Shown: one piece after another, positions 1-6,916 of the stretch
How the letters are laid out: every line of letters begins with the position of its first letter
How positions within the stretch are numbered: position 1 is the stretch's first letter
Assembly: GCA_035620975.1 (NCBI GenBank)
Contig: DASPFV010000199.1
Coordinates: 1-7,794 of the forward strand
Length of the DNA: 7,794 nucleotides
From: DASPFV01 sp035620975
GTDB lineage: Bacteria; Acidobacteriota; Vicinamibacteria; Vicinamibacterales; 2-12-FULL-66-21
Reading direction: 5' to 3'
Notes under the pieces: generated by a model
What the model saw: the letters and a program-made list of their open reading frames with translations, nothing else
Databases searched by the model: none
What the model was told of the DNA's origin: nothing
Program-made: the position numbers and the translations under genes

Positions 1-237
1 ATTGCTCGAGACCTTCGTGCTGCTGGTGAGCATGCGCGCGTCAAGTCCGATCCCCTTTGTATTCAGCGCGTTGGCGCCGACCGACTCGGAGCCTCCGATG
101 AATTGTGTAAGACCTCTTGATGTGCCGCCCACGGCAATTAGTTACAGGCACCCCGGAATCCGCAGGAAGTGAAACCCCGCTCCTGGCAGCTCGAAAGCTC
201 AACGATAGGCGTATGGAGGCGGGATCGTGTGACACGA

Positions 238-254
238 GCCTGTCGCGAGCAGGC
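238..254. repeat. Small inverted repeat GCCTG/CAGGC
   Basis: GCCTG (238-242) and CAGGC (250-254) flank TCGCGAG, which itself contains the palindrome TCGCGA. This could be a weak hairpin or an operator half-site pair upstream of the sensory operon. There is no T tract, so it is not a typical terminator. Confidence 0.3.
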
Positions 255-263
255 AGCATACTG

Positions 264-286
264 CACCGAGCATAGTAAAATCGGTG
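264..286. promoter_or_regulatory. Inverted repeat CACCGA-N11-TCGGTG, possible operator
   Basis: CACCGA (264-269) and TCGGTG (281-286) form a perfect 6-bp inverted repeat around an A/T-rich 11-nt spacer. Centre-to-centre spacing is about 17 nt, between one and two helical turns. It lies about 110 bp before the MEDS start and could be a regulator site or part of the promoter. No protein is known to bind it; the call rests on symmetry and position only. Confidence 0.3.
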
Positions 287-383
287 TGATCCCGGCCCGA
301 CGCAATCGGCCGCGATTCCGCGCGCCCGCGTTCTGTCCCACGAACGCCGGTCGCGCCGCCTGACGCGTCGAATGTTCGCCGAT

Positions 384-388
384 GGGGA
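384..388 (+). promoter_or_regulatory. Ribosome-binding site of the MEDS gene
   Basis: GGGGA lies 6 nt before ATG 395. It supports that start over the out-of-frame ATG at 391. Confidence 0.6.
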
Positions 389-394
389 AAATGC

Positions 395-1039
395 ATGAGC
401 AACCCAGGGCAACCGGTGCGACTAGCGGGAACAGCCCTCGGAAGATCGCGTCACGTGTGTGCCTTCTTCAACAGCAAGGACGAGGAATACCGGGTGCTGC
501 TTCCCTTCATCAAAGAGGGGCTCGAGCACGGTGAAAAGGCATTCCACATCGTCAAGGACAGCCACCGGCCCGAGCACCGTCGGCGGCTGCAGCAGGCGGG
601 CATCGCGGTGGAGCCGGCCGAACACACGAGGCAGCTGGAAATCCGACGCTGGGAGGACGCGTATCTGCGGGACGGTCACTTCGATCAGAGCAGAATGCTC
701 GCGTTGATTGAGGAAGTCCTGCAAGGCGGCAAGACCGAAGGCTATCCGCTGACGCGACTGGTCGCCAACATGGAGTGGGCGCTCGAGGATCGACCCGGCG
801 TCGACGACATCGTTGAGTACGAAACACGACTCAATTACGTGCTGCCCAAGTACGACGACGCCGTCTGTTGAACGTACGACTTGCACCAGTTTGGTGCAGA
901 AGTCGTCATGGACATCATGCGGACGCACCCGATGGTGATCATCGGAGGGATCCTGCAAGAGAACCCCTTCTTCGTACCGCCAGACGAGATGCTGCGCGAG
1001 ATACGCGAACGCCAGCGGCGCCCTGCCACCGGAGTGTAA
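395..1039 (+). CDS. MEDS-domain sensor protein, candidate selenoprotein (in-frame UGA at codon 159)
   Basis: Single-domain MEDS (methanogen/methylotroph DcmR sensory) protein. This family is predicted to sense small hydrocarbon-type ligands and often works with histidine kinases. Reading through one UGA gives 214 residues, about the size of a complete MEDS domain. The N-terminal part has the family-like HVCAFF (20-25), an EEYRVLLPFIKEGL block and the LNYVLPKYDD segment near residue 150. UGA at 869-871 is codon 159, directly after Cys158. The same frame continues with TYDLHQF, VVMDIMRTHPMVIIGG and LQENPFFVPPDEMLREIRER to TAA at 1037-1039, so the conserved C-terminal third lies wholly beyond the UGA. 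In homologues as I remember them the UGA position is Cys (V-[I/V]-C-x-Y-D). A strong hairpin follows (876-906). Termination at 871 would leave a 158-residue truncated domain. Probably co-transcribed with the kinase 9 nt downstream. The MEDS assignment is confident; Sec insertion is inferred, and a nonsense mutation or sequencing error is the alternative. Confidence 0.75.
869..871 (+). other. In-frame UGA, candidate selenocysteine codon
   Basis: The codons around it read Asp-Ala-Val-Cys-UGA-Thr-Tyr-Asp. Numbering from ATG 395 shows the conserved downstream MEDS sequence in the identical frame, so no indel is needed. Cys codons (TGT, TGC) differ from TGA by one base, which fits either Cys/Sec exchange in evolution or a simple nonsense mutation. 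The hairpin at 876-906 favours Sec. Confidence 0.6.
876..906 (+). promoter_or_regulatory. SECIS-like stem-loop immediately after the UGA
   Basis: The 5' arm ACGACTT (876-882) pairs perfectly with AAGTCGT (900-906). The inner arm GCACCA (883-888) pairs with TGGTGC (892-897). The apical loop is GTT (889-891), or AGTTT if the closing A-T pair is left open, and AG (898-899) is bulged on the 3' side. That is 13 bp with one 2-nt bulge. The loop begins about 17 nt after the UGA and has G at its first or second position. Both properties match bacterial SECIS elements, which sit inside the coding region just 3' of the Sec codon and are bound by SelB. The bulge is not the single U seen in E. coli fdhF. 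There is no T tract, so it is not an intrinsic terminator. Confidence 0.6.
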
Positions 1040-1048
1040 TCCGCACCG

Positions 1049-3958
1049 ATGGACATCAGCCGCGCAAGCGCCGCTGAGTCGCAGGCCCTGCGCCGGTGTG
1101 TGCGTGAGCTGGCCGGGCTGTCGACGCTGTCGGCCGTTTGGAGTAGCCGCGACCTGCCGCAGATCGCGGCCGGCCTGAGCGGCGTTCTTTGCCGCTCCCT
1201 GCCGGTGGAGTTCGTGTACGTCCGCCTGAATAGCGCGGAGGGCCCGAAGGCTGTCGAAGCAGGATCCTCGCCTGCGGGAGCGCTGCCGCCGGAGTGCGTC
1301 GAGATCCTCAGCAGGAGCCTTGAACCGCTGGTGACGACGAGCGCGACCCACTCGGCCACGATGCCGAGTCCGTTCGGTGGCGGTCCTCTGCAACTCTTCG
1401 TCACGGCGCTCGGATTTAGTGGCGATTGTGGTGTCGTGATCGCCGGTTCACTGCAACTCGACTTTCCCACGGCCACCGACCGGCTGATGCTTGGCGTCGC
1501 GGCCAATCAAGCTGCCATCGTCCTGCAGCAGCAGCGCTCGGAAGCGCGCATTCGCCGCAGCGAGCAGGAACTCGCCGACTTCTTCGAAAACGCCACAGTC
1601 GGGCTCCATTCGGCCGGCCCCGACGGGACGATTCTGCGGGCCAATCGGGCGGAGTTGAGCACGCTCGGCTACTCCGCGGACGAGTACATCGGCCATCACG
1701 TCACCGAGTTCCACGTCGACGCCTGCATCATCGAGGACATCCTGCGCCGGCTCCGAACCGGCGAGAACGTGCGCAATTGCGAGGCTCGTATGCGATGCCG
1801 CGACGGCTCGATCAAGCACGTCCTCATTGACGCCAGCGCCCTGTGGGAGGACGGTCGTTTCGTTCACACGCGCTGTTTCACCCGCGACATCACGGAGCAA
1901 AAGCGCGCGGAGGAAGCGCGGTTGCGGCTAGCGGCACTTGTCGAGTCCAGCGAGGATGCCATCATCGGCAAGGATCTGAACGGTACGATCACCAGCTGGA
2001 ATCGTGGCGCCGAGGCTCTGTACGGCTACACCGCCGAGGAGATCGTCGGCAAGACCGTCTCCGTGCTCATCCCACCCGACCACCAGGACGATTTCCCGAC
2101 CATCATGGATCGGCTGAGGCGCGGCGAACGGATCGAGCACTACGAAACCGTGCGGCTCTGCAAGGACGGGCGCCGGGTGAACGTGGCGCTGACCGTGTCG
2201 CCAATCCGCGCGCCGGATGGAAACATTCAGGGCGCGTCGAAGATCGCGCGAGACATCACGCCACGTAAGCGCGCCGAGGAGACCTTGCGGAAGCAGAGCG
2301 ATCGGCTGCGCCTGTTATGGGAGGCCGCGGCGGTGTTGCTCAGCGCCGACGATCCGGACGGCATGTTGCGAACGCTCTTCGGCAAGATCGGTCCGCACCT
2401 GGGCCTCGACGCATACTTCAGCCACGTCGTCGACGAGGGCGGTGATGCCCTGCGGCTGTCATCGTCTGAGGGTGTTTCGGCCGAGTCCGCGAGTCACCTC
2501 GCCCAGCTGGAACTCGGCGCGGGCCTCATTGGCGGCGTGGCGTTGCAACGTCGGTCACTCGTGGCATCCCATATTCAGCAGTCGGATGACGCGAACACGC
2601 AGGCGCTGAAGCTGCTGGGCATTCGAGCGTGTGCGTGCAACCCTTTGTTGGCCGGCGATCGGCTGCTCGGAACGTTATCCCTCGCCAGCCGGGTCAAGGA
2701 CCGGTTCGACGATGACGAAGTCGCCTTCATCGAAACCATTTGTCACTACGTCACCGTCGCGTGCGAGCGGCTGCGTCTGTTGAACGAGTTGAGAGAGTCG
2801 GGCACGCGAAAGGACGAGTTCCTGGCGATGCTGGCCCACGAACTCCGTAATCCGCTCGCTCCCATCCGCACCGCCGTGCAGGTGCTGCATGTCAAGGGGT
2901 CCCCGGTGCCAGACGCACGGTGGAGCCGCGCGGTGATCGACCGGCAGGTGCAACACTTGACGCGGCTCGTCGATGACCTGCTGGACATCAGCCGCATCAC
3001 GCGCAACAAGCTGGTGCTGCGCAGATCGCCCATCGAGTTAGCGGAAGTCATCACCGCCGCCGTGGAATCAAGCCGGCCGCTCATCGAGCAGTCCGGGCAC
3101 GAACTGACGGTCTCGCTCGCGTCGGAACCTGTGTACATCGACGGCGACGCGGTGCGCCTCTCGCAGGTCTTTCAAAACCTGCTCAATAACGCGGCGAAGT
3201 ACACCCAACGCGGCGGGCGCATTTCGCTAGTCGCCGAGCGGCAGGACGATGGCGTGGTCGTGCGCGTGAAGGATACGGGCGTCGGCATTCCGCCGGACAC
3301 ACTGCCTCGCCTCTTCGAGATGTTTTATCAGGCGGATCGCTCGCTCGAACGGGCCCAGAGCGGGCTCGGTGTCGGCCTCGCGCTGGTTCGGCGGCTCGTT
3401 GAAGCGCATGGCGGCCGGGTCGAAGCCCGCAGCGAGGGCGTCGGCAGGGGCAGCGAGTTCATCGTCCGGCTTCCCGTGCTCGCCGAGCCGCCAACGGTCG
3501 TGGCGGTACCGCAGGCGGGGAACCAGGAGAGGAACGTCATCACCGGACTGCGAATCCTGGTGGCGGACGACAATCGGGATTCCGCGGATCTCTTCGCCAT
3601 GTTCCTCGAGATGATGGGCAACGAGGTCCAGACGGCTTATGACGGCGTCGCAGCGTTTGAGGAGGCCGAGCGGTTCAGGCCGGACGCTGTGCTGCTCGAT
3701 ATCGGAATGCCACGGCTGAACGGCGAGGAGGTCTGCCGCCGGATTCGGTCCACTCCATGGGGCAGGGACACGGTACTGATCGCCGTCACCGGATGGGATC
3801 ACGAGGACAATCGCCGTCGCATCGTCGAAGCGGGGTTCGACGCTCACCTGGTCAAGCCCGTCGATCCGAGCAGCGTGGCGGAGCTGCTCGCGTCGCGATT
3901 GCGCGCGCCACACGGCGCCGGCACCGCAGAAGGCCGAGGACCGGGTCAATCCAATTGA
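1049..3958 (+). CDS. Cytosolic hybrid sensor histidine kinase (GAF-like, PAS, PAS, GAF, HisKA, HATPase_c, REC)
   Basis: 969 residues, with no signal peptide or membrane segment. Residues ~1-160 resemble a degenerate GAF domain. PAS1 spans ~172-290 and PAS2 ~295-411; each ends in a DIT...KRAEE segment, and PAS2 has the typical NGTITSWNRGAEALYGYTAEEI. A GAF-type domain covers ~425-580. The HisKA H-box AHELRNP has phospho-acceptor His597. The HATPase has an N-box with Asn713/Asn714, G1 DTGVGIP from 742 and G2 GLGVGL from 772. The C-terminal receiver starts near 834 with acidic pair Asp840/Asp841, phospho-acceptor Asp884 in LLDIGMP and Lys936 in LVKPV, so all catalytic residues are present. There is no DNA-binding or enzymatic output, so phosphate probably passes on to a separate Hpt or regulator not in the window. 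ATG 1049 follows the MEDS stop by 9 nt, with GGAGTG at 1031-1036 as a weakly spaced ribosome-binding site. The arrangement suggests the MEDS protein modulates this kinase. The input ligand is unknown. Confidence 0.93.
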   Translation: MDISRASAAESQALRRCVRELAGLSTLSAVWSSRDLPQIAAGLSGVLCRSLPVEFVYVRLNSAEGPKAVEAGSSPAGALPPECVEILSRSLEPLVTTSATHSATMPSPFGGGPLQLFVTALGFSGDCGVVIAGSLQLDFPTATDRLMLGVAANQAAIVLQQQRSEARIRRSEQELADFFENATVGLHSAGPDGTILRANRAELSTLGYSADEYIGHHVTEFHVDACIIEDILRRLRTGENVRNCEARMRCRDGSIKHVLIDASALWEDGRFVHTRCFTRDITEQKRAEEARLRLAALVESSEDAIIGKDLNGTITSWNRGAEALYGYTAEEIVGKTVSVLIPPDHQDDFPTIMDRLRRGERIEHYETVRLCKDGRRVNVALTVSPIRAPDGNIQGASKIARDITPRKRAEETLRKQSDRLRLLWEAAAVLLSADDPDGMLRTLFGKIGPHLGLDAYFSHVVDEGGDALRLSSSEGVSAESASHLAQLELGAGLIGGVALQRRSLVASHIQQSDDANTQALKLLGIRACACNPLLAGDRLLGTLSLASRVKDRFDDDEVAFIETICHYVTVACERLRLLNELRESGTRKDEFLAMLAHELRNPLAPIRTAVQVLHVKGSPVPDARWSRAVIDRQVQHLTRLVDDLLDISRITRNKLVLRRSPIELAEVITAAVESSRPLIEQSGHELTVSLASEPVYIDGDAVRLSQVFQNLLNNAAKYTQRGGRISLVAERQDDGVVVRVKDTGVGIPPDTLPRLFEMFYQADRSLERAQSGLGVGLALVRRLVEAHGGRVEARSEGVGRGSEFIVRLPVLAEPPTVVAVPQAGNQERNVITGLRILVADDNRDSADLFAMFLEMMGNEVQTAYDGVAAFEEAERFRPDAVLLDIGMPRLNGEEVCRRIRSTPWGRDTVLIAVTGWDHEDNRRRIVEAGFDAHLVKPVDPSSVAELLASRLRAPHGAGTAEGRGPGQSN

Positions 3959-3959
3959 C
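3945..3959 (+). terminator. Short hairpin over the kinase stop codon, possible weak terminator
   Basis: GTCAAT (3945-3950) and ATTGAC (3954-3959) form a perfect 6-bp stem with loop CCA, and the TGA stop lies within the 3' arm. No T tract follows, so intrinsic termination is doubtful. It may only stabilise the transcript 3' end. Confidence 0.25.
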
Positions 3960-4345
3960 GGGCCTTCCTGGAATCACGATCTGTTGATCCGTGCTCGGGC
4001 ACACCCCAGTTCGGGGCACATCCCCGGACATCGCGCGGGTGTCGCGATCCGCGCGGCCGCGATGTCGAAGATCGGCGCGTCGAGCCGCGGCGCGATCGCG
4101 CGCTACGCCGAAACGCGAGGATGGCCTTCGCGTTCCTATTCGACGGAGCCCACATCGCGTGAGCCACGAGCCACACGTCGTCACCCCCGTTGGCCTCGTG
4201 CCGTCAAAGGTAGGCGCCGGTCAGCGCCCCACCATCACTGCCACGATCAGGATTGCGATCGATTCGCATGCTTACCTCGATTCGCACACGATCGGCGACG
4301 AATCCAGGCCCGTTCAGAGTGCTGGCGCCGAGTCAGGACCGGACT
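3959..4345. other. Intergenic region between convergent genes
   Basis: About 390 bp lie between the kinase and ldhA, which point towards each other. Plus-strand frames stay open for up to ~128 codons, but their products are Arg-, Ser- and His-rich, resemble nothing I know and have no good ribosome-binding site, so I do not call a gene. Visible structure is a CCCC (4004-4007) / GGGG (4013-4016) hairpin around AGTTC, and a 10-bp direct repeat TCGATTCGCA at 4259-4268 and 4277-4286. No T-rich bidirectional terminator is seen. A decayed gene remnant remains possible. Confidence 0.5.
4259..4286. repeat. Two copies of a 10-bp direct repeat
   Basis: TCGATTCGCA occurs at 4259-4268 and again at 4277-4286, a period of 18 nt, in the convergent intergenic region. 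It could be a pair of binding half-sites or chance. No function is inferred. Confidence 0.3.
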
Positions 4346-5350
4346 TCACAACCTCCGCGCCATGACCTGATTCAGCAGCGGTTCACTGCGATCAAAGGCC
4401 CGGACGTTTGCTAGTGTCGTCTCGGCGATGTTCGTCAGGGCCTCATGCGTCAGAAACGCCTGATGCGATGTCACGAGCACGTTTGGAAAGGTCAGAAGCC
4501 GGGCGAGCACGTCGTCCTGCAATACCTGGTCGGACAAGTCACGAAAGAAGATGCCTTCCTCTTCTTCGTACACGTCCAAGCCGGCCGCGCCAACGTGGCC
4601 ACGCTTGAGGGCATCGATCAAGGCGCGGCTGTCCACCAGGGCGCCGCGACCAGTGTTGATCAACATGACCCCAGGTTTCATCTGAGTGAACGCTGCCGCA
4701 TCGACCAGATGACGACTCGTCGGCGTGAGCGGGATGTGCAGGGTGATGATGTCGGCTTCCCGGTAGATGGTCCCAATGTCGGTGTAACGAACGCCCAGTT
4801 CCCTAGCCAAGGCGTCATTGGGCTTGAGATCGAATCCGAGGATCTGACAACCAAACCCCTGCATGATGCGCGCGACGACGGCGCCGATCCGGCCGGTACC
4901 CACGACACCACAGACCTTGCCGAACAAGTCGAAGCCGACAAGGCCCTCCAGCGAGAAGTTGGCCTCTCGCACTCGGTTGTAGGCGCGATGGATTTTCCGG
5001 TTCAGAGAGAGGATCAGTCCGACCGTGTGCTCGGCGACTGCATGTGGCGAGTATTCAGGCACCCGGACGACAATCAGGCCCAGTCGGCCGGCTTCCTCGA
5101 GGTCCAAGTGGTTGTAGCCGGCTGAGCGAAGAGCGATCAACCGGGTTCCGCCCGTCCGCAGGATCGCCAAGGCCTCGGCATCAAGCCGATCGTTGACAAA
5201 GGAGCATACAGCCGGGAACCCCGCAGCGAGAGGCGCAGTCTCTCGCGTCAACCGCGGCTCCAGGAACGTCAGATCATAGCCATACCGCTGGTTGACTGCG
5301 ACCAGCGCGTCTCGATCGTATGCGTGGGTGTCGAAGATTGCCAGCTTCAT
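4346..5350 (-). CDS. ldhA: D-lactate dehydrogenase (NAD-dependent, fermentative type)
   Basis: Reduces pyruvate to D-lactate with NADH, regenerating NAD+ under low oxygen; cytosolic. From ATG 5350 the protein has 334 residues and opens MKLAIFDTHAYD, closely resembling the start of E. coli LdhA (MKLAVYST...YD). The Rossmann motif GTGRIG is at 151-156, with acidic Asp174 ending the second strand. The catalytic triad of the D-2-hydroxyacid dehydrogenase family falls at Arg235 (INTGRG), Glu264 and His296 (SHQAFLT). The insert EEEEGIFFRDLSDQVLQDD before the His is characteristic of the LdhA branch rather than of phosphoglycerate or formate dehydrogenases. An in-frame ATG at 5389 would add 13 residues, but homology favours 5350. 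An AGGAG sequence near 5420 fits neither ATG well. It is last in the minus-strand cluster, 88 nt beyond terB, with hairpins in its leader. Length and active site are complete. Confidence 0.93.
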   Translation of the reverse strand: MKLAIFDTHAYDRDALVAVNQRYGYDLTFLEPRLTRETAPLAAGFPAVCSFVNDRLDAEALAILRTGGTRLIALRSAGYNHLDLEEAGRLGLIVVRVPEYSPHAVAEHTVGLILSLNRKIHRAYNRVREANFSLEGLVGFDLFGKVCGVVGTGRIGAVVARIMQGFGCQILGFDLKPNDALARELGVRYTDIGTIYREADIITLHIPLTPTSRHLVDAAAFTQMKPGVMLINTGRGALVDSRALIDALKRGHVGAAGLDVYEEEEGIFFRDLSDQVLQDDVLARLLTFPNVLVTSHQAFLTHEALTNIAETTLANVRAFDRSEPLLNQVMARRL

Positions 5351-5364
5351 ATGCGTCCGCCAGG

Positions 5365-5383
5365 GCGCCAAACTGATTGGCGC
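5365..5383 (-). promoter_or_regulatory. Hairpin just upstream of the ldhA start
   Basis: GCGCCAA (5365-5371) and TTGGCGC (5377-5383) form a perfect 7-bp stem with a 5-nt loop. In the ldhA transcript it ends 14 nt before ATG 5350. If the 5350 start is right, the hairpin is in the leader and could affect ribosome access or serve as an operator. If translation starts at 5389, it lies inside the coding region. Confidence 0.4.
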
Positions 5384-5424
5384 GAACATCCCGAAGATGG
5401 TGAGTATCGAAGGTGTTCTCCTTT

Positions 5425-5438
5425 CGCGCCAAGGCGCG
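5425..5438 (-). promoter_or_regulatory. Near-palindrome CGCGCC-AA-GGCGCG between terB and ldhA
   Basis: CGCGCC (5425-5430) and GGCGCG (5433-5438) are separated by AA, directly after the terB stop codon. On the minus-strand transcript the hairpin immediately precedes AAAGGAG. It shares the TTGGCGC core with the hairpin at 5365-5383, so the two may be related operator or RNA elements. Confidence 0.35.
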
Positions 5439-5921
5439 TCACAACTGATTCTTGAGAATCACCACGTCAAGGATCCGTTGCACCGTTTCCGGCTTCAACT
5501 TCACATCCGACCCGACCTCGCGCAGGAACCGCTGCTCGTTACCCTCGAGCTTGCCGTCGGCGAGGAGCAGATCAACAAGGACCGCGAATGCAGAGGAGCG
5601 CAGGCGGGCGGGCATCGCCTTCGTGGCACGGTCGACGGCCACGCGTGCATCGGTCGTCGAGACCAAGTCGCGCATCTGCTCAATCAGTCTGCCAACCGTC
5701 TCTCCGGACTTGCGCCGAATACGCCGCGTCGACCTAATCAAATGGCGCGCCCGCGCCGCTTCGTCGGCTGCAACATGATCGTTTGCGTGCGTCGCGCCGA
5801 TGAACAACGCGATCAACGCTTCGTCCAGACCGAGCGTTCCACTACTTGCAACTGCGCCGACGAGTGCGCGTGATCTGTCTCGTGCCGAATCTTCGAGATC
5901 AGCTCCTTGTCGTGCGGTCAG
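5439..5921 (-). CDS. TerB-like tellurite-resistance/stress protein
   Basis: Small soluble alpha-helical protein of the TerB type, ~160 residues from the CTG at 5921. Two segments fit the family: LDEALIALFIGATHANDHVAADEA near residues 32-55, and the C-terminal block FAVLVDLLLADGKLEGNEQRFL (~112-133) ending in VQRILDVVILKNQL. The ADGKLEGNE stretch matches the acidic, metal-binding-like site of TerB domains. In Ter systems TerB partners TerC at the membrane, and here it directly follows terC, overlapping its stop codon by 4 nt, which suggests translational coupling. The start is unresolved. There is no ATG, GTG or TTG in frame near the expected N-terminus. CTG 5921 lies in the terC stop overlap; AAGGAG at 5903-5908 has no usable in-frame start after it; the ATG at 6011 would put ~30 residues inside terC. 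An N-terminal indel is possible. Exact function is inferred from family and neighbour. Confidence 0.7.
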   Translation of the reverse strand: MTARQGADLEDSARDRSRALVGAVASSGTLGLDEALIALFIGATHANDHVAADEAARARHLIRSTRRIRRKSGETVGRLIEQMRDLVSTTDARVAVDRATKAMPARLRSSAFAVLVDLLLADGKLEGNEQRFLREVGSDVKLKPETVQRILDVVILKNQL

Positions 5922-6898
5922 GCCGCGCGTCCGTGTCGCTCCGCCGGCCGCCGCACCAACGAGGCGAAGATAGCGGTGGTCAACAACACGGCGATGACGC
6001 CGAAGGACCATTCGATGGGGAACTTGCCGCCGAAGGCGTCGTTCAGCCAGACCATCTTCAGGCCGACAAAGATCAGGATAAGCGCCAGCGCGTACTTGAG
6101 CAGATAAAAGCGCTCAATCGCTCCCGCCAACAGGAAGTACATCGCCCGTAGTCCCAGGATCGCGAACACGTTTGACGTGAACACGATGAACGGTTCCCGT
6201 GAGATGGCGAAGATCGCCGGCACGGAATCGACGGCGAAGATGACGTCGCTCATCTCGAGAAATAGCAACGCCACCAGCAGAGGAGTCGCATGCCATTGGC
6301 CGTTCAGCCGCACGACGAAGCGCGGGCCGTGGAAGTCAGGCGTGACCGGTACCCACCGCCGGAACAAGCGAATCAATGCGTTGCGTTCGGGATCGACCTT
6401 GTGCTCCGGCGCGCGCAGCATGTTGATGCCCGTGAGAATCAGGAATGCGCCAAAGACCAGGACCACCGCCGTGTACTGCATCAGCACTGAGCCGAGTGCA
6501 ATGAAGATCGCTCTGAAGACGAGAGCCCCGATGATTCCGTAGAACAGCACGCGATGCTGATATTGCAGAGGGATGCCGAAATACGCGAAGACCAGGACGA
6601 AGACGAAAATGTTGTCAATGGCGAGCGACTTCTCGACCACGTAGCCAGTGAGGAACTCGAGTGCCAGGCGCTCCGCGACGTCACCGCCAAAACGGCCGTT
6701 GGTATACAGGTAGAAGCCGTAGTTGAAGACCAACGCGAGGGTGACCCAGACCACGGACCAGCCGAGCGACTCACGGAAGGACACGACATGGGCGTGCCGG
6801 TGGAACACGCCCAGATCGAGGGCCAGTAACAGCAGGACGAACGCCGTGAACGCAGCGTACAGCCACCAAAACTCGGCGAAGGGAAATGCAAGATCCAC
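5918..6898 (-). CDS. terC: TerC/Alx-family integral membrane protein
   Basis: 326-residue polytopic inner-membrane protein of the TerC family. Members are linked to tellurite resistance, to metal (Mn2+) efflux in the Alx branch, and to metal loading of exported proteins. Hydrophobic stretches occur around residues 10-30, 46-65, 85-108, 118-140, 143-162, 205-230, 238-260, 266-284 and 298-314. The two signature acidic motifs are intact: EKSLAIDNIF (89-98; Glu89, Asp95, Asn96) and EMSDVIFAVDSVPA (215-228; Asp218, Asp224). Full length for the family. The GTG at 6898 has AAGGTG 8 nt upstream, supporting that start. It is preceded by a 117-nt leader after the hpf-like gene and overlaps terB at its stop. 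No yybP-ykoY manganese riboswitch, often found before alx/terC genes, is recognisable in the leader. The transported ion cannot be told from sequence. Confidence 0.92.
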   Translation of the reverse strand: MDLAFPFAEFWWLYAAFTAFVLLLLALDLGVFHRHAHVVSFRESLGWSVVWVTLALVFNYGFYLYTNGRFGGDVAERLALEFLTGYVVEKSLAIDNIFVFVLVFAYFGIPLQYQHRVLFYGIIGALVFRAIFIALGSVLMQYTAVVLVFGAFLILTGINMLRAPEHKVDPERNALIRLFRRWVPVTPDFHGPRFVVRLNGQWHATPLLVALLFLEMSDVIFAVDSVPAIFAISREPFIVFTSNVFAILGLRAMYFLLAGAIERFYLLKYALALILIFVGLKMVWLNDAFGGKFPIEWSFGVIAVLLTTAIFASLVRRPAERHGRAA

Positions 6899-6916
6899 GT
6901 CTGGGTCACCTTCTTA

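Larger units (their letters stand above)
1..394. other. Upstream region without a supported gene
   Basis: I see no convincing gene here. The first ~120 bases are open on the plus strand in two frames and on the minus strand in one, so the edge of a neighbouring gene may be present, but none of the peptides is recognisable and the frames shadow one another. Positions 120-394 hold small inverted repeats (238-254, 264-286) and end with a GGGGA ribosome-binding site for the MEDS gene. The promoter of the sensory operon should lie here, but no clear -35/-10 pair or sigma-54 box is visible. Confidence 0.5.

Noticed and set aside
864..875. Frameshift in the MEDS gene near its apparent end
   Set aside because: Codon counting from ATG 395 puts TGA at 869-871 and the downstream TYDLHQF sequence in the same frame, so no indel is needed; only the stop codon itself interrupts the gene.
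876..906. Stem-loop read as an intrinsic terminator
   Set aside because: No T tract follows and it lies inside continued coding sequence upstream of a co-directional gene.
908..1039. Separate small gene starting at ATG 908
   Set aside because: No ribosome-binding site; the 43 residues are the C-terminal end of the MEDS domain and make no sense as an independent protein.
422..1393. Long minus-strand open frame antisense to the MEDS gene and the kinase 5' end
   Set aside because: It shadows the well-supported plus-strand coding sequence, is low in family-like motifs and lacks a ribosome-binding site.
3956..4163. Kinase TGA as a second selenocysteine codon, since the frame stays open after it
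   Set aside because: The receiver domain is already complete, the sequence beyond is low-complexity and unlike any domain, and the nearby hairpin spans the stop rather than following it.
3984..4370. Plus-strand open frames of about 125 codons in the convergent intergenic region
   Set aside because: Arg/Ser/His-rich, overlapping one another in different frames, no ribosome-binding site and no resemblance to known proteins; probably an effect of high GC.
4445..5125. 226-codon plus-strand open frame
   Set aside because: Lies antisense to ldhA, whose active-site motifs are intact; its product is not recognisable.
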